Below, piece by piece: positions 25,113 through 40,100 of a stretch of 64,000 nucleotides of DNA. The stretch lies in the NCBI GenBank assembly GCA_013400115.1, contig VXBP01007139.1:278727-342726 (forward strand), given 5' to 3'. A program made the translations under genes and the position numbers. The DNA is from Rhinopomastus cyanomelas (taxonomy: Eukaryota; Chordata; Aves; Bucerotiformes; Rhinopomastidae). Every line of letters starts with the position of its first letter. Position 1 is the first letter of the stretch. The notes beneath the pieces are model-generated. The model did not search any database, was not told where the DNA came from, and saw nothing but the letters and a program-made list of their open reading frames with translations.

Positions 25113-28100
25113 GTAGGTCAGAGAAGACTTCTCTCTGTTGTTCTAGTCTTCAGTCACTGTCGCAGCTCTGAAGGGACTTAAAATTGAAACTCCATAGCTG
25201 AGGACCTGTTGGAGGATGGTTTGCTGGAGTTAAGTGGTATGTAGAGATGTTTTACGTATGATCTTGAACTGTAAAGGATGCTTGTGGCCTTTCGTTCAAG
25301 CCTAGGACTGTGGTTCTCTTTGTTTTTAGATTCTAACGAGTACTAGAATCTACACTTGCTCCAAGGCTTTTTTCCAGCATGGTGCATGGAAATCCAAAAA
25401 GCATCTTACCCTTAGATAGTGCCCATTCTTCCTGTATGCTCTCAGTCCATGGTCATGCCCATCTTTGAGGATAAAACCTGTGGGAGCGTGTTCTGAGCTG
25501 GCAGAGAATCAGAGCAGCTCAACTGAAATAAAAAGCTCACATAAATATGCACAAGTCTGTCTGGCCAAAAGTGGTGTGACTGGCTTAGACCCATAGGGTG
25601 GTTCCCTCTCATGTCACTGTCTTTTTGTTCTGGCCTCCAAGTAGACTGGGAACAGCCCTTTGAGCCAGAGGCAGAACATTTTCCTCCAGTGCTTGTGTCT
25701 GAGCTCAGGCTGAGCCTCACAGGCTGTGCCCTGACTCTGTGCCCCACAAGAACGGGAAGAATGAAGCCTTAACCTGGCTAGCACATGCCAATTACTCATA
25801 GGAGCACAATCCTAAACAATCACTATCTCCCTCCCTTCCTGGCGTTGTTCTCCTATAGGAATATATGTGTTTTACACTGAAAAATTGAGCTGGCTTACAT
25901 ACAGGCACCATTTCCCGTTGGTTTCCTGAAGTCAAGGCTTTCTGATAGCCTGTTTTCCTCATCTGTTCCTCAAAGAGCCTAGTGACCAGAAGGGGAAGGA
26001 GAACTTCAAGCTCTTCATGCTCCTGAATGATCGATTTCAAGCTCTCTGGAACCTCACAGAAGACAGTTACCGGATACTGAAACAAAAATCCAGCGCTTCT
26101 GAGTCGTTCTGCATCCAGGACATTTACACCGTCTGGAAAGGAGACCTTTTCCTAAGCCTCTACATCCAGTAAGTGCAGAGGTACATTTTGGAATAGTGTT
26201 AAGTGACAAGTGAAAGGACAAGAGGAAATGGCCTCTAGTTGCACCAGGGGATGTTTAGGTTGGCCCTGAGGAAAAGCTTCTTAATGGAAAGGGTCATTGT
26301 GCCTTGGAACAGGCTGCCCAGGGAGGGGGTTGAATCGCCATCCTTGGGCGTGTTTCAAAGTCATGGAGACCTGGAGCTTAGGGACAGGGTTTAGCAGTGG
26401 GTTGGGACAGTTGTGTTTGTGGTAGGACTCAATGATCTTAAAGGTCTTTTCCAACCTAAACAACTCTATGTTTCTGTAAGGGACCCAACTTGCCAATTAA
26501 CCGGTAGCTTAGTGCAATTAACTGGTGTCTTTCATTTGTTCAGTCCTGTCCACTAACGTTCAGTCATCAGGTCAGAGAAATGACTGCACCCCGTGCTCAC
26601 AACATGTCCTACAGGATGTAGTGTCTGTGCAGACAGCATCCCAAGTAGCATTTCTCCGTGGCTGTGAGTATGCCTGCGTAAGGCAGAAGTTTTTCTTGCA
26701 GATGTTTTTTTAATGCATCTTAAAAATGGGAAGAGGATGAAGGAGTTAGAATTTGCCCATCAGCGACTTATGAAAGTGAAGCTTGAGCTGCCAGGATGGG
26801 AAGACGTGACTAGGCACAGTTCACATTCTGTGTTTGCACCACGTTTTTATGCTTCTGGCCAGGGACACGCAAGAGCAAGTGATGGATGGAGTGTGATATG
26901 AGAAACATTCTGCTGCTTCTATAATGAATTACTTCTGCTGCCCATCTGTCTGCAGCGCAAAATGAAATGTTTACGGAGAGCACTGCAGCGTGTGCGACTT
27001 GTGCGGTGATGTTCTAGCGTGGAAAACACTTTGTGGGCAGCTGGGGTGGCATGAGATCGGGCAGTGTTCAATCCTCCACTCATCGCGTTGGCCGTAAATG
27101 CGGCCAACCTTGGCCAGATGGCCTTGTGTCACCTGTGGTGCAAACCTGTGCTTTCACAGTTGATGATCCTACAGGTCTCTTCCAAACAAAATGCTTCTGT
27201 GATTCTGTGCAATTTGTCACTCACACATGAAGAGGAGATGGGGATGATGTTTCCTGCTGTTCATCTAGTCTAGGTTGTAGTGGATTTGATGCATTTTCTC
27301 CAAAGGAAGGAGGACTTTATGGTTTGTTTTTACTTCAACTGCATCGTTTTAGAATGCGATGCACAACAAGGTCTGTCTTTATGTGACCGGGCTCTGGAGA
27401 AGTGTGTGTTGTCCCTCTGGGCACAGATCTTAGTGAATTAAGCCTGCTTTGCCTTAAGGAGGAACGTAAAAGATGAAAACTTGTGCTGAGGCTTCAGGTG
27501 ACACAAGGGAGAAGTTAAGACCTGGTCTTAAGATCTGATTTCCCCTCATTTTGAAATAAAAAAATGTTTCTGTTGGACATCATGAAAGAAACCCCAAAAT
27601 AGCTGTTTCCTGCCCACTCGTGCTGACTCACGCTGATCTTACAACATCTTGTGCTTATTGCAGAGATGCAGGTAGAAGCAAATCTGCTGCACAGGGGCCT
27701 AAAACTCGTCTGCACGTACGTGCCCCAGGAAAATGCAATAAGCAAGAATTAGTCTGGACGTTGCACAGGACTTTTCTGCAAACACCACTGCATCAAATCA
27801 CGGCATTGGCTGACCAAACATGGCTCGATCTCCCTCTAGTGTGAGATGAGGCACAGTGGCACAGGACAGCTCCACCTGAACTTCCCACCAGCAGTGCAGA
27901 GCCGAGTCTTTCCCTTCAACCAGTATAAATTCGTACATCTGGAGATGAAGAGCTCAAGCTGAGCCTTTGTAGATTCCCTTTCCAAGGCAAATGCACAAGT
28001 TTACTTCTGCTGATGTTAAATTTCAGGATGGTTTAAATTCCCTGTGGTGATACTGGTGCAAAAGTGAAAGAGTCAGTTAAATCAAGGAACTGGCAGAGGG

Positions 28101-31100
28101 GACAAAAGTGAATGAGTGAAAATGAGAGGGACAGCAGCTATGTCTCTGCCTCTCCTGGAAAGGTGGATCTGATTAAACATTTCCCAACACACCTCTTCTC
28201 TCTGTATTTGAACCTCATAGCTACTCACAGAATCATTCTAGTATCCAAACTGAAGCTCCTCAGCACAACTTGGGGCTAGTTTCTCTCATCCTGTTGCTCA
28301 TTCCTCGGGAGAAGAGACTGACCGCCACCTTGCTCCAATCTCCTGAAGTTCAGGGAGTTGTGAAGAGCAAGAAGTTCTCCCCTGAGCCTACTTTTCTTCA
28401 GTTAAACCCTTCCATTTCCCTCAGCCATTCCTCAGAGCACTGTTGCTCCAGATCCTTCCCCAGGTCCATTGCCCTTCTCTGGACCAGCTCCAGCCCCTCA
28501 GTGTGTTTGTGGCAGTGAGCGAGGGCCCAGACCTGACCCTGGCTCATGCTGGTGTGTGTTTATTGTTTTCTCATCCACAGATACTTTGTCACTTTTGCCA
28601 ACTATGCTGTAGTCCACGGCTTCGAACATGCCACAAAGAGCAAAAGGTCAGTGGGCTGAGAAAGGCTTCTGGAAGGGGCTGATAGGAACACACTGGTATT
28701 GCTTGGGTGAAGACCCTAAACTGGAGCACTGAGCATCACTGAGCACTGCACCTCCCAGTGATCTCCATATAGCTGCTTCTCCGATGGGACAGTCATACTG
28801 GCTGCACCTGAACGTTCTGAGACCATGACAGCAGTTGTTGAAAGGTGTCCTCTAGAGATCTCTTTCCTTTCATAGGAGAGGAAGCCTGTAAATAAGGGGC
28901 GCCAGGTAAGGGGCGTGACCTGAGAAAGGACATCAGGCAGGAAATGTCTGCTGCTTGTCCCAGAATGTTCTCAGAGTCTGATGGACACATCAAATCGAAA
29001 CCATGAGCACTAGACCTGAGCAGGTTCATGGCTGCTTCATTTGTAACCACGCTCCATTATGGTGTAACCATGAGGAATCTCATGTTCTACATGTCTGTGG
29101 CTGTGATTGCTATTTGCAAAGACCACTGGGCGGGAGGGATGGATGAATGAAGCTCTTGTTTGTCTCATCTTTATTGCTGTGTGTCTGGTGTGCAAATGCA
29201 TTTGCAGAACGTTATCTCCTGCTCTTTCAAGTCTCTCTACGCTTCTCTGAGAGAAGAGGCATAGAGAGCTCAGAGAGCAGAGGAGTGGCATTCTGCAGAA
29301 GAACTAATTAACAAACCTGTCTTAATTCATCATCTTGCAGTGAAGCCTGGAAGCACCACAAGACAGTGCTGAAACAGTTCCTCACAGACTTCACCTCTGA
29401 GACCTCCCTGGCACTGGCCTTGTATACTGTTCTTCACAAACCTATGCGAGATCACATCAAGCAGTACATACTGCTCCTTACCAAGCTGAACGAGGCTCTC
29501 AAAGAGGTAGGAAGTTCTATTTGATGTTGTTTGACTTGTTTACACAGGGCTTTATGGTGTTGTCAGTAAATCCAAAGCACACTGGAAGGAAAATGATTTC
29601 CAGTGGATAGTTGGGCTGGCAGCAACCAGTGCAGGTCACCTGAGGGACGCAAACCAACGAACAGTGGTCACTACAGCATAACATGAGCTACATCTTATAG
29701 AGAAGCTTCAAAGAGTCAAGTAACTGACCTGAAGTTGCACACTTCTGCTAGATTTAGGAGGCTTCCAATCCCTAATGATTCTATGAAATGGGGTCAGAAG
29801 GTTAACACTCATTAGACCTTTGGATTCAGAGAATCACAGAATCATGGAATTGGTTAGGCTAGAAAAAACTCTTTAAGATTGAGTCCAACCATGAACACAA
29901 CTGTCCCAAACCCACCACTCAACTCTGTCCCTAAGCTCCTGATCTCTACAACTTTATCACAGGATCACAGTATTACCAAGGTTGGAAGAGACCTCATAGA
30001 ACTTTGAAACATGTCCAGGGATGGCGATTCAACCCCTTCCCTGGGCAGCCTGTTCCAAGGCCTGATGACTCTTTCCATGAGCAAGTTTTTCCTCATGGCC
30101 AGTCTAAACTTCTCCCGGTGCAACCTGAGGCCATTCCCTCTTATTGTTTATTCCATGGGAGACGAGACCACTCTCATCTCTCTACAACCTTCTTTCAGGT
30201 AGTTGTAGACAGTGAGAAGGCCTCCTCCCAGCCTCCTTTTCTTCAGATTAAATAGCCCCTGCTTTTTCTGAAGCAGTAGCCCAGAATGTAGATGTCCTGC
30301 ACAGCCAGGACATGAAACATTGCTCAAGTTCTGCCTTCTTTCATCAGAACTCTGAAAAGGATGTGGTTATCAGTGCCATCAATGAATACATGAAGCTGGA
30401 GTCTTTCATCAGCCAAGTCTTGGACGAAGCTTGTTTTACCAAGTCCTTATGGAAATCTTTGGGCTACAAACTCACGGTGAGTCACAGATGTGGAAAGTGG
30501 CTTGGTAGAAGCTCTTTTGGACATCTTATGCTTCTGCTACAGATGGAGGAAATTTAATATAGATCTGGTATTTGAGGGTGGATGTGAAACCAATGCAGTA
30601 GGGCAGCATGGAAGTCTGTGAGAAACATGTTGGTCACTGGATGCTTTAGTTGTTGAGTGTTGCCTCCAGTTCTGCTGTCGCTCTTGTGTCATGAGTCCAA
30701 TAGCTTTTGCAGGAGTTGGCTTGACTTGTGAGTCTTTCCTAAATCCTGGCATTTCCAGGTCTACCATCATGATCTCTGTTGTTCCTGCTGCAGGACATAC
30801 TCTGTGTCCCAGAAAGGAGGCTACTGGAAGATAGTAAAAATCTTCCCATCTCTGCCAGCACGAATCGATCAGACCGGATCTTGCTCTTTGATGATGTCCT
30901 GGTGCTAATTCAGGTGAGCCTGCAATCTTTTAGAGGGAAAGGAGATGGTTTAGTGGTTAGGGGTTGGAGGATATGGTTGGACTGGATGATCTTGAAGGTC
31001 TTTTCCAACCTTGATGATTCTATGATTCTGCGACTTTATGACTGGAAGGGCAGCACAGGTAAATGACAGCAGGATTCAGGTTCCTTTGATGCTGCAAATG

Positions 31101-34100
31101 CAGCAGAGCTTGGCTGACAGCAAAACCTCATCTTGGGTCCATGCAGCTGTGGTTTACACTGGAGACTAAATGAAAGGCTTATGATGAAGGGCAAAGAAGC
31201 ATCCACATATCTTTCCTATCAGTAAATATGTGCTCTTCATCCACAACAAGCTCCAATCTAGTAACCCAAGCCCATGCCTGCATTTGAAATCTGCTGATTT
31301 CTGTCCTTGCTTATTCAAAGGGGTCCTTGAGGGTCCAAACTGTTACCCTGGAAGCACTCACACATGGGGCTAAACATCATCTTCGATGTCTGACTCTGCC
31401 AGTGGCATGGGAGTAGAAGTTGCAGGGCTGTTTCAGGGATTTGGGGGCTAGGTGTGGGGTAGACAGGGAGTGTCAGACTCCCTACGTAGCTAGATGTTTT
31501 AAAAGCAGTTCTGCAGCCTGTGAGCAAAGTCCACCTTGGCTTGCTTTTACTGACAGCACATCTAACCTAGCAGGACTCTCCTGATGTGCATCTCTCTCTG
31601 CTTGGTCTTTAGTCATGTGCCAGCCCCTCAGGTGTCCAAACACATGACTGCCTTGTGGGCTATCTCAGAGGTCTTTACCAAACATAAGCCCTTGTGATAT
31701 GGCTGAGCAATTCCTACTCAACTTGCAGGGTCCAGGCCTGAGGAAACAGGGTGGTGATTATCTCCTCCAACTTTACATTGTAGATTTCTTAGCTCTGCAA
31801 GTGATCTTGCTGTTAGCAAGTGCCCCCAGGCTCTCTTTACAGTCGGGGAGAGAACCATGTGCTGTCTGGGTGTAGTTTATCTGACCTGGTTTAGATGCCA
31901 AAATTAGGATGAGTTGAATCATGTCCTTGCCTCTGTTGAGTAGGAGAAGAGCACAGGGTAACTAGCTCACACAGAAATGTCAACACTATAGAACCTCTGT
32001 TCAGTCAATGCTTCCCACCCATTGTGTCTCATCTCCTGCTATGACTTACTGAGGGTTAGGCAGATATAACTGCACTGGGATTAACTGGCTGGCTTGGAGT
32101 CTGGCAATGAGGGCTCTGGTGCTGGGAATCTGATCCTTTTCCCAGTTCTTGTTCTATCAAATCTTGTAGATAAACCAATGATTTACTCGTGGTGAACCCC
32201 ATAGTGCTAGTACCTAACGTTGGCCAAGTCCTTCCTTACAGACCGCAGGTCTGTGGTGTGGACCTCTGGGCTTGAGATTTGGGACATTTAATACTAAATG
32301 CACTCTCTTCTGTTTAGTGGAGTGTTGGTCAGAGTAGTGCTTCCTCAGTTGTTGTGCTTGGGGGCCACCACTTGCTGTGCTGTCTGGACTCCAATACCTA
32401 GCTAGACAGGCAATGCAAAGGCATAGGTGGGTGTCAGGGATGATTTGGGAGTGTTGTCCTGTGATAGGGAAAAAACACTTGTAGAGATGAGTGTCATCTA
32501 GAAAGGTCTGTTACTGTTAGTTGTAGCTGTGACATGATGGAACACCACCTACAAGTAAGAACTTCCTTCTTTCTTCTATGTTTCTTCAGTGTCTGGGGTC
32601 TGTTATCGTGGTGTGGGATAGATGATTGGACCACTAAAGAGGGAATTTACAGTGCTGGCAGTCTTGCTCTGCTGTTCAACGGACTGATAAGAGAAACATC
32701 TTCTCACTCTTGTTCTAGGGAAACAGCTTTCAGAGTTTTGACCTAAAGCTTGTGTGGGTAGATGAAAACTGCAGGGAGAAGTCAGCTCCAGGACCGTAAG
32801 TGAAAGATTTCTTCCTCTGGGAGGGTAAAAGAGCCCAAGTGTTCAGCTCGATTGTGAAACTGAGAAAATGATTCAAAACTTTGTCCTATGTCCTTTCCAC
32901 CCAGCAGGACTGGGTTCTGGGCTATGGGTAGCTGCAGCAGGTTTCAGATGAGATCACAGCAGCTTGGACTTGCATTACTTGTCTTTGCTAACAAATTGAA
33001 ATCAATTAATAATAATAATATGGTTGGGCTCCAAGCCTGGAGGGCAAAATACCTGGATGAGTAGTTATTGAGAAGGAAAAACTGTCTGCAAAGCACCGTG
33101 AGCTTCTGAAAAACAATGTAAATAGAAGGAACTGCTGTTTGACTGAGAAATGTGTTTTTCTAGTCTTCATACAGTTTTTGTTTCACAGGTATGGACTCCG
33201 CATTGTAACCCCAGAAGAAACGTTCTTTCTCGCTACCAAGGACCCTCAGATGAAGGTTTGCAGTAGGGAAGGTGTTTCTGTCCCACCTGAGGTGCTGTGC
33301 ACCAAGTTTTGAAACAGGGCAAGAGGAGGCAGCAGCTGCCCTGTAGTGGAGGCAAACCGTGACTAAGGAGTAGAAGTTGAAGTTCCATAAAGCTTCCTGA
33401 TTTTAGCTTCCTGATCAGCAAAACAATATTAGTGGGCTCTACACCTGCTTGGATGCAGCCAAAGTCTTTTCCTCTGTGATTTGTGTAATTTAAAAAATTA
33501 TTTAAAGTAGAATAATAAGTAATGTGGGGAGCTGGAAGCTTTTTTGGAGGCTCTTTCCCCGCTATGTGAAGCTCATCCTGTATTAGATGGCCAGAGGTGG
33601 TTTAGACAACTGTGGCAGATGAAAAATAGGCAGTGCTGGAAGTGGTCAGCCTGGGGAGCTTGGAACAGTACAGAGCCATCAGAATGGTCCTGTGCTAAGA
33701 CCAGTCAGGCTCAAAAGGTGTGGAAATGTTATACACTGCCTCCTCACTAGAAGTGTTTACGTCTAGTTGAGAGGTGTCACTGCCAATGGCAGGGAGGTCA
33801 AAGTAGATGATCTCTAATGTCCTTTCCAACCTAAGCCATTCTGTGATGATTGGTGCAGTGTCCAACTGTCAGGACTCAAGATGTAGATGCTCTAGACCTG
33901 TTGATGCTTTCCCTGGGCCATCACCAGCCTGGCCACCTGAATGGGATCCCAACAGCTTCTTGCTGCTTCTCATGCATCTTTAGTTTGGAGCTGTTAGACT
34001 TTTTTCAGTGGTTATTGCATCACTCCTCTTCCTCTGCCCCCAGGCTGTCTGGCAGTGGAAGCTGAACCAGGCTGTCCGCCAGGCACTGAATGGGAAGCGA

Positions 34101-37100
34101 GACTTTCCACTGTGGGGCAAGACTGGAGAAGGCACTGAGCCCCCGTCCCGCCGCTTCTTCTCCTACGTCTTCAGGCTGGAGGGCAAGTTCAAAGGTGCAA
34201 CCTACGAGGGCGAGTGGCACTGGGGAAAGCCACATGGCAAGTAAGAAGCCTTTTTTGTTCCTTTCCTAAGCAAGAATGTGCCAGGATGGATCCTGCTTGC
34301 AGTGTAGCTCTACCTGGATCTAGCGGATGCATGGGTGGAGGTATGGATGCCACAGAGTGGACGTGGGGTGATCCATCCCATGCTGAAGACCTGGACCACA
34401 GATTCTGGTCTGGTGATCTTCAAGCCTCCCTGGTTCCTGCTTCATATGTTTCCAGAAGCAAATCTGGTTCTGAGGAGATTCAGGGGACAATTGGGGCACA
34501 TATGCTTCATTTCAAGGCTTAATCAAAGCTTGAGTCCTAACATGCAAGCTATTGTAGATACCTCACTAGTGATACTGGTTTATGCAGTAAATTGTAGGGT
34601 CTGCCTCTAACAACGTGGTAATTACCACATTGGAGGCACTGCATTGGATTACACCTGTAATTAGGACTTAGAATTGAGCTAATGTTTATTTTCAAGATCT
34701 TGGCCTGAGGCATAAAATCTTAATACTGTGATGACATAAAAAAACAATCTCACAGAAAACAAAGTCCAGAAGAAAGCCTTTGCTTGTGTAGGAGAGAAAA
34801 GTTTTATCCTCTGCAACCAAAGTAAATTTTAACACCCAATCTATTATCAGATTAATTGAAAAGGAAATACAGAAGAGGCTTAAATGCATTGCCTGGGAAT
34901 GTGGGAACTGTTCACTACATCCACATGAAGCTCAAAATGAGCTGTTCCATCAAAGCCTTGAATGGTCCCAGACAAAATCTCTTCCACATAGAACAAAGTA
35001 TGGTCTCAGGTTTTATGAAGGAACATGAAAGTGTGATGGCCAACCTCCTCAGGCACCAAAACAGTCTCATTTGGCAGTTTTGTACATCCTGAGTTTACAC
35101 TGTGTGTTTGCAGCTGCTATTGAAGCGAAAAGGATGTAAAGACTCAGCTTGAAGTCTCGGTGCCTTCAAATAATGAGACTATCCAAAATCAAAAGCTCAA
35201 TGCTGAATCTTCTGTGGAATCATAGAATCATTGTAGCTGGAAAGGACCTCCAGGATCATCAAATCCAGCCTTCAAGAAGGAAGAGATTGTGCCTTTCCCC
35301 AGGGATGCACTAACCATTAGAATGATTCGAGTTGGAAGGAACTTTAATGGTCAACTTTAGTTTCAAACTCCCTACCATGGGCAGAGACACCTCTCACCAG
35401 TCCAGGCGGCTCAAAGCCTCTTCCATCCTGTCCTTGAACCAGAGATGGAGTATCCACAGCTTCTCTGGGCAATCTGTTCCAGTGCCTCAGTACCCTCACA
35501 GTGAAGAACTTTTTCCTTACATCTAATCTACCTTCTTAAAGCCATTATCCCTTGTCCTATCGCTACATGCCCTTGTAAAATGGCCCTCTCCAGACAGGTG
35601 TAATTGGGTTAGACCTATGTCTGAGGCAGTTCTTTGCATCATCTCCACCTTCACCTGCACTTCTAACAGAGATTTGAGAACAACAGTGTTCAGGACAAGT
35701 GCCTCCTGCTGCTCTTTGTCTCCTCCTCTTGTCTTAGCATTGGACAAATGAGGTGAATAAATTCCTCTGCCACCTCAGATTAGGTGACTGGACTGAAGCA
35801 TCCCAGGAAATTTGTGGCAGAACTAAATGACTTCAGGCACTTCTGGTGCCTGGCTTTTTGACTGCTTAATTGTGATGTCCTGCTCCTGACATTGCTCCTC
35901 TCTGTGATTTGCTACTACTGCAAGGTTGCAGAGCCGCAGAGGTGGCCTTGATGGCTTGGCCACCTCTGAAGGAGAGGCTGGCATGCAAAGTACATGAGCT
36001 GAAAGCTGTAGCAGTGAGAGTCAGGGCTCTTCAACAAAAACATCTGTGTTCTTCACTGTTGTGTCCCAGCACTCCTGGTGACCTGGTGTGGAGGAAAGGA
36101 GACACTCCCACTGAGAAGCAGCTTGGACTGTCTCCATGGCTGGAGCTGGCATTCTGTCTGGCTTGCTCTCTGCTACTGTTTGTACTAGCAAAGCAAAAGG
36201 AGGTGCATTTGACATGGATTTAAAATGCACCTGACCTCTTCCCTGTAAAACAGCAGAGAAAATGCCTCTCTGGTGTAGGTGTCTCAAGCAACAACCTCGG
36301 TGAAAGTCAAACCAGTGCGTCATGGTTTTGGTTCTGCACCACCATGGTCTATTGTCTCTGGTTGAGGAATGTGCAGGGAGCTGGCTCTGTCTGGGATGAT
36401 GCAAGAATTAAAACAATGAGTGGGTGTGGGTGGAGAAGGAGACCAGGAGGGAGGGCATCGCATTCGCAACTGGGCATGGCCGTGCAGCAATATGACCGTT
36501 GCGTTGACTGCATTACCTCGTGTGGTTGTTTCTGCAGCCCCCACACAAAACAGATGGGAAGATATGATCCCTTTAGGCCAGTGCTTGTCTCTTCTGTTGC
36601 AGTAGTGTCTGGCACAATGAAGCTGTGGACCATGGTGTCACTATAATGTCTGTGCTGGAACTTGAGCTGGCTCCACCACATGCTGCACAAAAGGAACACG
36701 TGCAAGGTCCTAAGTGGATGACCCAGCAACTCTACAAAGTGCTTTTGGTATCAGGGAACTTAGGATTCTTCCCACTCATTCCAGGGCATGGAAACACTAT
36801 GGTATTGAATCCTTACAGTGAAAACCAAGGTCCCAGAGGTGCCTGGAGAACTTCTGTGTCTGTTTCATGAGTAAATCATTTGATGTTCTCCGATTCTAGG
36901 CTGTGCTTTGATACCTTCTGTTGCAGCCATGAATTGTGGGTGGTGGACTACTGAGTTTAACACTTGATTCACTTTGCAGGGGGACACTGAAGTGGCGTGA
37001 TGGACGCAACCATGTTGGAGACTTCAGAGAGGGCTTGGAGCATGGGTAAGCCTGGAAAAACAGGTTGTTTCTTGCTTTTGAAATAAGCTATGAAGTGGTT

Positions 37101-40100
37101 CCATACAGAGGTCTGGGGCATCTTATGGAAGGACTGTGCAAATGACTCTTTTGGATACAAACATCTCTTCACTTGGATTAATCTGACCCCAGATCTCTAA
37201 ATCTCAGTGTATTTATTCATTTGAAATAGCTTAAAAATATATTTCTAGACATATTTTAAAAACCTCTCATAAGTGAAGAGTTTTCAGGGCAAAGAAACCA
37301 TAGTATGGAATTAGAATACCATGCTTCTGATTTATTTATTTTTTAAGAAGACTCTTAGATTTTGTATTTCTATGTGAGTTGCAGAACACATTGGGATTTT
37401 AAAGGGGACAGAATATCTCAAATACTTTGTGTCAGGATTAAGAGGACATTTTGTTTGAACCAAAGCAACTGCTTTGGTAATTGAACTCAGTTCCTAAACT
37501 TGGGGAAAGGTAAAGAGGAAAATCCAACAACACTGAAAGTAGCTCTGTAGAAGCAGTGAGAAGTTGTAGCTGCAGACCACAAGAATCCATAGAATCCATA
37601 GGTTGGAAAAGATGTAAAATATCATTGAGTCCAACTGTCCCAAGCCCCCCACCACTAAACTATGTCCCTAAGCTCCACATCTCCATGGCTTATAAACAAA
37701 TTCAGGGATGGTGATGTAACCCTGCTCCCTGGGCAGCCTGTTCCAAGGCTTCATGACCCTTTCCATTAACAATTTTTCCCCTCATGTCCAACCTAAACGT
37801 TCTCTTGGTGCAACCTGGAGTCATTCCCTCTTCTCTTAGATGAGCTCTTCCTTGGAGCAAGTGTGCCAACACCTCGAAATAGTTTCAGAGATAGAGCTGA
37901 ACCCAAACAGCTTGACAGTCTTGAGTTCCCAAGTTTTTAAACTTCATTCAGTAGAAGTAATCCACCATTTTCCATGCTGATCTCTGCCATGTCCACCTTG
38001 TAGGTTTGGAATATGCCTTGTCCCACGCAGATCTGAAGACCGCTATGACTGCTATAAGTGCCACTGGTACGAGGGCAAGATGAGAGGCTATGGAATCTGT
38101 GAGTAAGTAAAACCCAAAGCTGGACTCTGGGGGGGGAAAGGGAACTCCATGTATTCAATGTTCCCACCTCACTGACAAGGGCTTAGTGTTAATCCCAGGG
38201 TAATTCAGACATCAGAAGCTCTTCCTTTGGAGATGGGCATGCAGTTTCTTCACAATCCTTGAGTCTCCTGAGCTTTAATATAGTTAGAGCTTATCTACAA
38301 GCTGTGACCTGCCACGATGTCCTCTGTACCCTACAGGTGAAAATACAGTTTTACATTCATGCTTGTGGGTGCAGAGCAGAGCCAATGGTGGGCCACCAGC
38401 CCTGGACAGACTTGGTGGAACACACAGCTCACTCTGTCTACCCTGACCATGTTGTCTCATGTAGAATAGAATCACATAATCACAGACATCAAGGATTGGA
38501 TCATCTAGTCCAATCCCCCTGCCACAGCAGGACCACCTAGACCAAGTCACACAGGAGCACATGCAGGTGGGTTTTAAACATCTCCAGAAAAGGAGACTCC
38601 ACAAACCCACTGGGCAGCCCCTTCCAGTGCTCTGCCACCCTCACCGTGAAGAAGTGTCTTCTCATATTTATGTGGAACCTCCAGTGTTCCAGCTTGCACC
38701 CATTGTCCTTTGTCCTTGCTGATGAATGGGATTGTTGGTCTGGGACTCATAGCTGTTGTCCTGAAGAGAGCTGATTCTCCCAGTTTGCTTCTCTTGCTCA
38801 TTCAATTAAGCTGAACCCCAGAGCATAATTTCAGAAGAGGAGTCCAAATTTTTCTTTCTTACTCATCAAAATGCTTCTGGAAAGAATAATTTGTACACTT
38901 GCAGTCTCAAAGCTCTGCTGGGCTGTGTCCTGGGCTATAAAGCTCTGTGAGCACCTGGTGGTCTCCCAGCCTTACCCACCATCTACCTTCCACTTAAAAA
39001 GCCAGAAACAGCAGAAGGTCCTAGTTTCTATAAACTGGTTTCTACGGGTTTAAGTGGACAGGGCCAGCTTCCTTCATTTACACACTGGTGAGCACAACAG
39101 CATCCTCATCTTGGCTTAGGTCACACGTGGCTTGAGGCCAAACAGGTTTGCCAACTGGACTGCCCATTGTTTCTGCACATACTTATCCCTGCTTTCATTG
39201 AGCCAACTGTGGCAGAGGAGAACATGTGGCCTATCCTTCCAGCTATTTATGATGGGACAGGCCTTCTTCCTTCCTATGACCTCCTTGTTGTGCTCTTTGT
39301 GAGTCAAACTCAGAGTACAGGACGTGAAGAAATGTCTGGGGAACTTGGAATCAACTGAGTAAAACTGCAGTAGTGTCTCCAGTGTCAAATGTGAGGCCAT
39401 GTTGATAATTATAGATGGGAGCTCTGCTAGGCATAAGTGCTTTCATCATCTAGCAGTGAAGATCTGCTGGCCAGCATGGACAGATCTAATGGGAGCTCTT
39501 CTCTCAGGGATGAGCTAAGGAGAAAAGGTGAGTGTGGAAAGGTGAAGGCAGATCTGGCTTCTGGTTTGATGTTATCTAATTCCACTCTGGATTAACCAGT
39601 GAGGGGTCAAGGATTAAGTGGCCTCTCCCAGGACAATTGCAAGATTAATGTAATGCTGCCTCCTTTGATAACACTGCAAACTATCTGTGGACTGACAAGA
39701 TTAGATGATGCATGATCCTAATGGTGAACAACTGCCAGTTCCAGAGCTATCAGTCAAATATAGGGAATATTTATCAAGCAGATGAGCCCAATATACTCAC
39801 TATGCTACTCCAGTAGGTATCATAGAATCATCAAGGTTGGGAAAGACCTTCAGGATCATCAAGTCCAACTGTCTGCCCTACAACCCTCAACCACAAACAG
39901 GCACCATCTCAAATTCCATCTGTCTCCCTCCCTGCAGATATGGGAATGACATGGTCTACAAAGGTTACTTCAAAGATGATGTACGGCAAGGGTTTGGGAT
40001 ACTGGAGAACCTCTCGGCTGAGCATCCATTTAAATACACAGGGCAGTGGGAAAATGACAAGAAGAATGGCTATGGAGTCTGGGAAGACAAAGATAGGTAA

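Noticed and set aside
36021..36729. Overlapping open frames of 100-127 codons in ALS2CL intron 9
   Set aside because: No homology; the frames conflict with one another and lie inside an intron of a well-supported gene.
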